Of a stretch of 64,000 nucleotides of DNA, positions 57,708-64,000 are shown piece after piece; position 1 is the first letter of the stretch; the number at the start of each line of letters is the position of its first letter. The notes beneath the pieces were generated by a model that ran no database searches, was not told where the DNA came from, and saw nothing but the letters and a program-made list of their open reading frames with translations. The DNA comes from Malachius bipustulatus. Taxonomy: Eukaryota; Arthropoda; Insecta; Coleoptera; Melyridae. A program made the translations under genes and the position numbers. The stretch spans positions 48,411,341 to 48,475,340 of the forward strand of contig OU342632.1 of assembly GCA_910589415.1 (NCBI GenBank), given 5' to 3'.

Positions 57708-58262
57708 TTTTGTGGGCAGGTGAATTTTGGAAAACTACTTTTTCGTGATCAGGGGGTCATGATCGGTGGACATTTGATGAGTTTAGGTGATTTTCCAAAA
57801 GTGATGTCGTCCTCAATATGGCGAAAGGAAGAACCATCTTTGTTTATTTTTTTTAATGGGACACACCATAATATTATTGCATTTTCAGATTGTCTTAGAA
57901 AATGTAATAACAATGATGCTTATAGAGTTGCAGTTTAAATTGAGTAGGCTCTGAATTATCAATAAGTGAAAATCGCGATTTTCCAACTTCAAAGTCATTT
58001 AAGTATCACAAAAACGGCTCAAGATATCAGAAAATGGATTACATGTCCCTATCTTAACTTTGCATCCGATATCCGTTTTCGTGGTAAATAGCTTTAAAGT
58101 TGAAAAATTGCAATTTTCATTTGTTTATAACTCCATAGCTACCAATCTAAACTATAAGCACCATTGTTATTATATTTTCTAAGACAATCTGAAAATGCAA
58201 TACTATATGGGGTGTCCCATTTGAAAAAAAAAACAAAGATAGCCATTCCTTTCGACATTTTT

Positions 58263-59045
58263 AAATGTGCGGCCATCTTGGTAATATTTCATTTTGACTC
58301 GTTATTATGTGTGTTGTCAAAGTTCCAAATTCCAGTTTCCTAGATCAACTGGAAGTCGAACTTTTTCTAATGGGTGCGATAAAAGAATCACCTGTATAGT
58401 AAGTATTTATGTAGGTAATAAAGGTACTCATATGTTTTATAAAATGAGTAAAATTGACGGAAAACGTTTTGGTTTCTTGATTACTTGTTTTCATACTTCT
58501 ATTTACGTGATAAAATTCTTTATTATACATATTTATAATAACGACATTCAGATAAAACTGATAAGAAACATAAAAGAATTAAATTCGTAAATATGAATTC
58601 ATTGTCTGTATTACGAATACAAATAGAATTATGCTGTGCTCTATTAATCTTTTTTTTTGTAATCTAATTTTGAGTACCTACTTATTATGTTGCATTACCA
58701 CCTTACTTGATACAACAAACTCTGCAAAATTTAGAAACGCCTGCTGGCTTTTAAATTAACGATTATTTATTGATTGCAGCTGATTTTAATAAATGCAAGG
58801 GCTGCTCAGACAGAATAACTGGTTTATGAAATTCATAGGTGGGTACATCATATGGGTGGATAAGAACAATAATCTATAATTTGTCTCAAAATTTTTTTTT
58901 ATCATTGAAATCTGTTTTAGATTTAAATGATATAAGGGACTAGGACCAAGTAAATATTTGATCAATAAGTATGTCAATTTTCCAAAAAGGTAACATAGGC
59001 ATCTCATTAAAAAGAAGTGCAACTCTAAAATGTATACCATATTTA
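58263..59045. other. No gene; upstream of the PAP2 gene
   Basis: AT-rich with no supported exon. The frames 58294-58590 and 58345-58530 overlap on opposite strands and show no domain. The promoter of the downstream gene probably lies here. Confidence 0.35.
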
Positions 59046-60263
59046 ATGAATGTCCTTCTAGCTCTATTTAGTAAGTATGAAATATATTTTATTTATCTAA
59101 AGTTTTGATCTCTTCTTGAATATTATTTCAGTTGCAATATTTCTATACATACTGGAATTTATTGGAATTCCGTACAAGAGCTCGACTGGTTTCTACTGTA
59201 AAGACCCATCTCTAACACATAAATTCAAAGGGGATACCGTTTCAGTGATTCCTTTATATTCAATGGTATTTCTGGTGCCATTCGTAGTAACCATTATACT
59301 TGAACTCTCAAGAAAATCGTCTGTAAAGGTCTTTTATAAAATATTTTTTCAGTATAAAGATTTTCTCATAGGATTTGCAATGGTTCTATTTATAACAGAT
59401 ATTTTGAAAATGTTTATTAACGAACCGAGACCTCAGTTTTTTGATCTGTGCGAACCCGAAGAAAATCAAAATTGCACAATTGGAACATTTATAGAAAATT
59501 TCCACTGCACCTCGAAGAAATATCAGGGATATATGTCAGAGTCAGCGACCAAATCTTTTCCATCAGGACATGCTTCCCTGTCTGTGTTTATGGCCATGTA
59601 TTCTTCGGTTAGTGTTAATTGATATAAAAAAATGTAGATTTTTTTATCTAATATAAGATTATAGTATCTCATGGTGTTAAGTAGCACTCAATCGATCATT
59701 GGCCAATGAGAGCTCATACTGAAATTTTAAATCAGATGTACTTAACCAGGTATAGTTGCCGAGATCGAAACTGCCGATCGTTAACTTTATGTCATATTTT
59801 GATAAAATATTTTTGTGCAAATGATAATTTCTAAACAATATTTTTAACAGCGAAGGGTAGTTTAAATATTTGTTATAAAAGGGTAGAAGAACCCTTCACA
59901 TCAGGGGGTATATTTATTTCTGAGTATAAAAGCACATAAAAGCAGGCAATTTTCGATACGGAAATTATACTATAAAAATGATTTTTAATACCTAACTTCC
60001 TAATATTGTTTCAGCATATGGTCCAGACGAGACTGGTAACAAAGTGGACAGGCAATTTACTAAAAACAGTATTGATTGCATGTTGCCAAACTTTGGCAAT
60101 ATTTATTTCCACTTCTAGGATTTCAGACAGGCGTCATCATTGGTGGGACGTACTTGCAGGAGTTATCATTGGCATCTTAGGATACTTATATGTATTTTTT
60201 GTTACCAGAAAATGCGATAATAAGCCCAAAAATTACTCTTGTAATACTGAAGAGAATCATTAA
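59046..60263 (+). CDS. Lipid phosphate phosphatase (PAP2 superfamily, LPP/wunen-like)
   Basis: Three exons: 59046-59070 (ATG; 25 nt; donor gtaagt), 59132-59607 (acceptor tatttcag; donor gttagt) and 60015-60263 (acceptor ttgtttcag; TAA). Phases fit, giving 249 residues. All three PAP2 signatures are present: KMFINEPRP (Lys101 to Pro109), FPSGH (153-156) and SRISDRRHHWWD (201-212), with the catalytic His at 208 and charge-relay Asp at 212. About six membrane segments are visible (3-19, 46-66, 86-103, around 157-170, 183-200, 213-231). IPYKSSTGFYCKDPS in the first loop matches the LPP pattern. The family dephosphorylates phosphatidate, lysophosphatidate and related lipids at the plasma membrane or ER; insect wunen members guide germ cells. 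The tail is short. It is slightly shorter than typical LPPs (about 280). AATAAA near 60398. It looks functional. Confidence 0.85.
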
Positions 60264-60670
60264 AGTAGGTTTTCATTTCCAGTGCTTCAAAATATGTGAA
60301 TAATTTGAAAAAAAAATCTAGATAAACCTTAGTGTTAGGTATGTTTATATCTAAGCAACTATTTAATGATTTAGTTAATTGCAGAAAAAAGGTAGGTAAT
60401 AAACTTGCTATATATTTGTTTATTGTTTATAATTCATATGTACCTACTGCTTGTAATTCCTACAAAAAAATTCATTTTCTAAATACCACCTTAGTAAATT
60501 GATATTTCATTGTTAGAAAGTAGACTGTAATGGAAAGTAAAGCATGCACGTTGCTTAAAAACCGACAATATACAGGGTGTCACAGAGGCATGACACACCC
60601 CTATTTTTCCTTTCTTTTTTGAGATATGGTTTTGAAAATCGGTGTGCCGCATATTATACTCGAGATAGTA
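60264..60670. other. 3' UTR, then a family J fragment (60571-60668)
   Basis: 60571-60668 (cagggtgtcacagaggcatg ... gccgcatatt) matches the left arm start of palindrome J (52751 on). It stops where the pogo-like element begins, suggesting the latter inserted into a J copy. Confidence 0.5.
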
Positions 60671-61029
60671 GGGTAAGTCAGGGAGAGATGGCCCACGGTA
60701 ATAACTGCGCGTAGACTAAACGCAGGCAGTCGCCCAGCAGTCATCGTGAGTTATGTGTTATATTGACATCGTGCATAGTTCGTAAACAGTGCTAAAGTAA
60801 GAAATGGGTAAGTTATATTCGATAATAATATTTCAAGGAGTAGTAAATATTTTAGGGCTTGTGAAAAAGTCAATATTTCATAACATAAAATTTTTTTTTA
60901 ACGATTATTGGGATTTGCTTAATTGTGCTTAATTGTATAGGTTCTTGAGGTTATGTAAAACTGCCAATGCGCGTGTGTTTGTATTTCATTGTACGAAAAA
61001 TTTAGTGAGCCAACTCTCCCTTAGTGTTT

Positions 61030-61323
61030 TTTGTTTTTTTTTATTGAAAATGCACATGCACTGCAGGGAAATCCCTATGATGCTCTGGGAGCGGTGCATG
61101 AGCGGAGTTGTCGATTCACGTTAGCCTTGAATCGCTTTAGGTTGTATACTTCGGGAAACACGCCCTTTGGAATGCTATTCCAAAGTGATGCGGTTCTATA
61201 CATAAAATGATTCTGAAATAGGGTGGTACGAGGTGTAACGAGCTGAACCTGATACGGATGAGCGTCTGCGGCTCGACGTGTATTTCTGCCCGGTCTTGTT
61301 CTTGGTGGGATCAAACGGGCCAC
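61030..61323 (-). mobile_element. 5'-truncated non-LTR retrotransposon 3' end, copy 2
   Basis: Nearly identical to 32620-32905. The minus-strand frame reads MARLIPPRTRPGRNTRRAAD ... NRQLRSCTAPRAS with a stop, ataaaa signal and A-tail at the left edge. It is inserted in the leader of the pogo-like element. High similarity of the two copies suggests a recently active family. Confidence 0.8.
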
Positions 61324-61481
61324 GTCTTTTGAACACTTTCCATAAAAAAATCTGTAAAACAGACTCAGGTCAGCTCAGGTGGGAGAGATGGCCCAGTAGC
61401 TTACGGTATAAATGGCCCATAAGCCATCTATCCCATGAGACAAAAAATAGTCTGTAAAAACGTGTTTATCTTTGTAGGAAC

Positions 61482-63304
61482 ATGCCAACTGAATACAAAA
61501 GAAAATGTATGGTACGAAGAGCGCAGTGGACTGAAGAAAAGTTGCGTATAGCTGCAAATTCTGTCCAAGAAGGTACGATGGGAGTCAGAGAAGCTGCCCG
61601 AAATTTTAATATACCCCCTCCAACATTAAGGAGACGCCTAAAGAAAAAAGGCTTTGCAAAAAGAAGACTGGGGCCCGATTCAATACTCGGTAGAGACAAT
61701 GAGAAAAAACTAAAGTGCCATATCCAAAAATTACAAAAGCACGGTTTTGCCCCAACTCGGGATTGCGTAAGATCAATGGCATTTAGTTTGGCAGAGCAAC
61801 TGAATATCGCACACAAGTTTAACCGAGAAAAGAGAATGGCCGGCTATGACTGGCTGCATATGTTTATGAAGCGAAATCCTGAGTTGAGTGTTAGAAAATC
61901 AGAAGGGGTCTCGCTAGCTCGTTGCGAAGGTATGAACAGACAAGAAGTAGCCAATTATTTCAACCTTTTAGAAGCTACACTTAATGAAGCTGGCCTAATA
62001 AATAAACCTAGCAACATTTTCAATATGGACGAGACCGGCTTACAGCTTAATAATAAACCAGGATACGTCATCGCAGGAAAAGGCTCTAAAAATGTGGCCG
62101 CTATAACATAATCGGAGAAGGGAGAAACCATTACAGTGATTTCCTGCTGCAATGCTGAAGGTTTTTTTATACCACCGGCGTGCATCTTTAAAAGTAAAAA
62201 TAAGAAACCTGAATTTGAATATGGCATGAGTCCTGGTTCGGTGGTATACGATGGTAAGTTTATTCTAATACTGGATGGTCATGCAAGTCATTGTAATTCT
62301 CCTGAAATGCTTGAATATGCCGAGGCACATGACGTTATATTGCTATGTCTGCCCAGCCATATACTACTCAGTTCTTGCAACCGTTAGACAGGGCCTTTTT
62401 CAAAAGTTTCAAGGCGCATTTTCATAATGTATGTAATTCATACATTTGGGCAAATCCGACCAGAAAAATATCCAGGTTGCTATTTGGACAATTATTATCT
62501 GACGCTTAGTCAAAATCGACAACTGTTAATAATGCCATTTCTGCATTTCGGGCAACAGGCATTTGCTCCTTTAATCCAGGAGCTATACCAGATTATGCTT
62601 TTCTATGCTCCGAAGAAAATAACATAAAAATATTGAACCTCCTAATGAAGCCAATAATACACAGACTGACGAAAACGTTATGAATAGCATAGACCCAGAT
62701 AGGGCGTCCTCCAGCCGCCAAGAACTAATAACTCCTCCAAGAAATTCTGAAAATGTGGCTTCATCATCAAGAAACGCTGCCATAGAAACAAACCATGATG
62801 AATACACACCTTGTAAAATGTTAAATAAGATTAATCCAGTACCAAGTACGTCATCATCTGGTGTTGAAAAAGCAAGGAAGAAAGCTAAGCAAGTAGCTCT
62901 TCTTCTAACATCACCGGAGCATATTAAAAACCGAAAAACCAAGCAAACAGAGAAGCAAAAAGTAATAGACAGAAAGAAAAAAGAAACTAAAATTTAAAAC
63001 ACAAAAAACAAACTATAATCAAAAAGCATACAAAAGCAAAGAAACAGAACAAAAAAACCATCTCGTATGAATCATCGACAGAAGAAGACACTGATTTTAA
63101 CTAGCAAGAATCAGATGATAGCCCTTTTGAAGAAGATGACGCAGTCGTGTATAGGATGCGGCGAACAATATAATGTGACATCGAAACAAGAGGACTGGAT
63201 TCAGTGTGTTCATTGTCAAATGTGGTTTCATGAAAACTGTTCCACATAATATGTAAACCTCTGTCACCCTTGCGGTAAGACATTAAGCAAGAAGAAAACA
63301 TAAA
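61482..63304 (+). pseudogene. pogo/Tigger-type transposase with C-terminal PHD finger, decayed
   Basis: The ATG at 61482 gives 209 residues. An N-terminal psq-type helix-turn-helix (WTEEKLRIAANSVQEGTMGV ... NIPPPTLRRRLKKKG) leads into a CENP-B-like second DNA-binding region (about 60-130) and the first catalytic Asp in NMDETGL. A TAA at 62109 breaks the frame. The chain resumes at ITVISCCNAEGFFIPPACIF. A segment of about 30 codons seems deleted between GSVVYDG and KFILILDGHASH (second Asp). A frameshift follows CLPSH. A Ser/Lys-rich linker and a PHD-like finger (CIGCGEQYN ... WIQCVHCQMWFHENC ... CHPCG) end it, with a stop inside the finger. The PHD finger would read histone tails and may have aided target choice. 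It is inactive. Confidence 0.75.
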
Positions 63305-63525
63305 TAAAAAACTTTCACAATCGAGCCGTCTCACCCCTGGTGCCAGGGCCATCTCACCCGTATACTCTGGGTTAGATGACCCACCTTACCTTGTATAATG
63401 TTTCGTTTTAGTTTGCTAATAATAACAAATAAAACCTATAAATATTTTTTCCGGTTCGTTATCTCATTTAGTTTTTATTCTAAAACCATTTAAAAAAATC
63501 TGGGCCAATACTTCCGGACTTACCC

Positions 63526-63814
63526 TATAATCGTTCAACGATTTAGTGAAAATTGACTTATGGTAGATTATAGAGGTATAAAGCACTTACCAAAAAGTAA
63601 AAGGTATTAAACCTGCATTTCCTATGCTTCTATAAGGAAATCCCAGGGTATACATTTGTCATATCCTACAACACCCGGGTGTCCAACGTCATATATTATC
63701 CTACCGTATTTGTTACAGAATGCGCAAAGTCAAATAATGTCAAAACATTGAATTTTCTGATCGTCAGAGTATTTATGATATAACGCAGTAGCATTTAACG
63801 TTACAGGTTACAGG
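63526..63814. other. No gene recognised
   Basis: AT-rich. The first 50 bp may continue the family J arm interrupted at 60670 ('aaaattga'), but the similarity is weak. Confidence 0.3.
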
Positions 63815-63990
63815 TTATGCTAAACACATGTTATCATCATTGCTCACCTCTAAAATGCCTCTTTTATGCTTGCAGAACTCTTCAAATGAGATGCCGGGCA
63901 TCTTTATGCCACTATATCCACAAGCCCTCAGCATAACAACCGTGTCGATGGACACTGTGAGGGCCCCATTTAAAGATAACTCAATTCAAT
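63815..63990 (-). pseudogene. Fragment resembling a large arthropod TE protein (possibly Maverick/Polinton-type)
   Basis: An open minus-strand frame of about 58 codons includes VVMLRACGYSGIKMPGISF, EEFCKHKRGILEV and NDDNMCLA, then a stop. The NDD-x-x-C-L-A motif after a G-x-L-x-V strand recalls the N-terminal region of large polymerase-bearing transposons. This is a weak, memory-based resemblance. The frame may continue beyond the window's edge region. Confidence 0.2.
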
Positions 63991-64000
63991 AATAGTTGAA

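Larger units (their letters stand above)
55505..58262. repeat. Stack of nested palindromic elements (L outside, A and K inside)
   Basis: 55505-55615 is the inverse of 57712-57820 (e.g. ggtgggcaggtgaa, ttgatgagttt, gtgatgYcgtcctca). The two arms of L are therefore separated by element A (55702-56500) and element K (56509-57707). The inner L palindrome spans about 57820-58262. Confidence 0.7.
60671..63525 (+). mobile_element. pogo-like transposon (2.85 kb) with LINE insertion
   Basis: The left end GGGTAAGTCAGGGAGAGATG and the right end (ctgggcc...gacttaccc) are imperfect inverses over about 28 bp, with TA outside both (60669-70, 63526-27). Subterminal copies of agagatggccca-type words recur at both sides (60684, 61385, 63345-63385). 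It carries a damaged transposase and, near 61025, a LINE 3' fragment. Confidence 0.75.

Overview
The window looks like a piece of an AT-rich, TE-saturated arthropod (almost certainly insect) nuclear genome. Coding sequence is sparse and intron-split with GT/AG junctions. Polyadenylation signals are eukaryotic, and the transposable elements are of Tc1/mariner, pogo, non-LTR and LTR types. I see no bacterial operons, CRISPR array or rRNA. The exact species cannot be read from the sequence; a beetle or hemipteran would fit, but that is a guess.

Host genes. (1) 4092-4478 (-): first two coding exons of an AIMP3/EEF1E1-like gene; the rest is not found in the window. (2) 26091-27458 (+) and 42397-43737 (+): two tandem, intact paralogues with two SIAH-type zinc-finger modules and a decayed RING, sharing a conserved 5' leader. 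(3) 59046-60263 (+): a three-exon lipid phosphate phosphatase (PAP2 superfamily) whose first coding exon is only 25 nt. Weaker exon candidates lie at 19584-19769 (+), 52494-52652 with 52135-52236 (-), and 49048-49287 (+).

Mobile DNA fills nearly everything else. 1-3.3 kb: a Tc1/mariner-like element with ~385-bp inverted repeats and a broken transposase. 7-13 kb: MITEs and foldback repeats. 13.8-18.9 kb: a transposase pseudogene split by stacked palindromes. 21.8-25.7 kb: an element with TTA target duplications that contains a complete 2.7-kb Tc1/mariner-like transposon with an intact 457-residue transposase. 30.2-32.6 kb: a second related transposase split by an 850-bp palindrome. 34-37 kb: nested palindromes. 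39.8-42 kb, 51.7-52.1 kb and 54.2-55.4 kb: decayed non-LTR retrotransposons. 55.5-58.3 kb: a stack of palindromes. 60.7-63.5 kb: a pogo-like element with a PHD finger.

The dominant theme is a set of long palindromic elements whose ends resemble TATACAGGGTG and that sit in TA sites. Several families with different outer ends share one conserved inner-arm sequence. There is no operon-like cooperation between genes; the layout is a few host genes scattered through repeatedly nested, non-autonomous DNA transposons.
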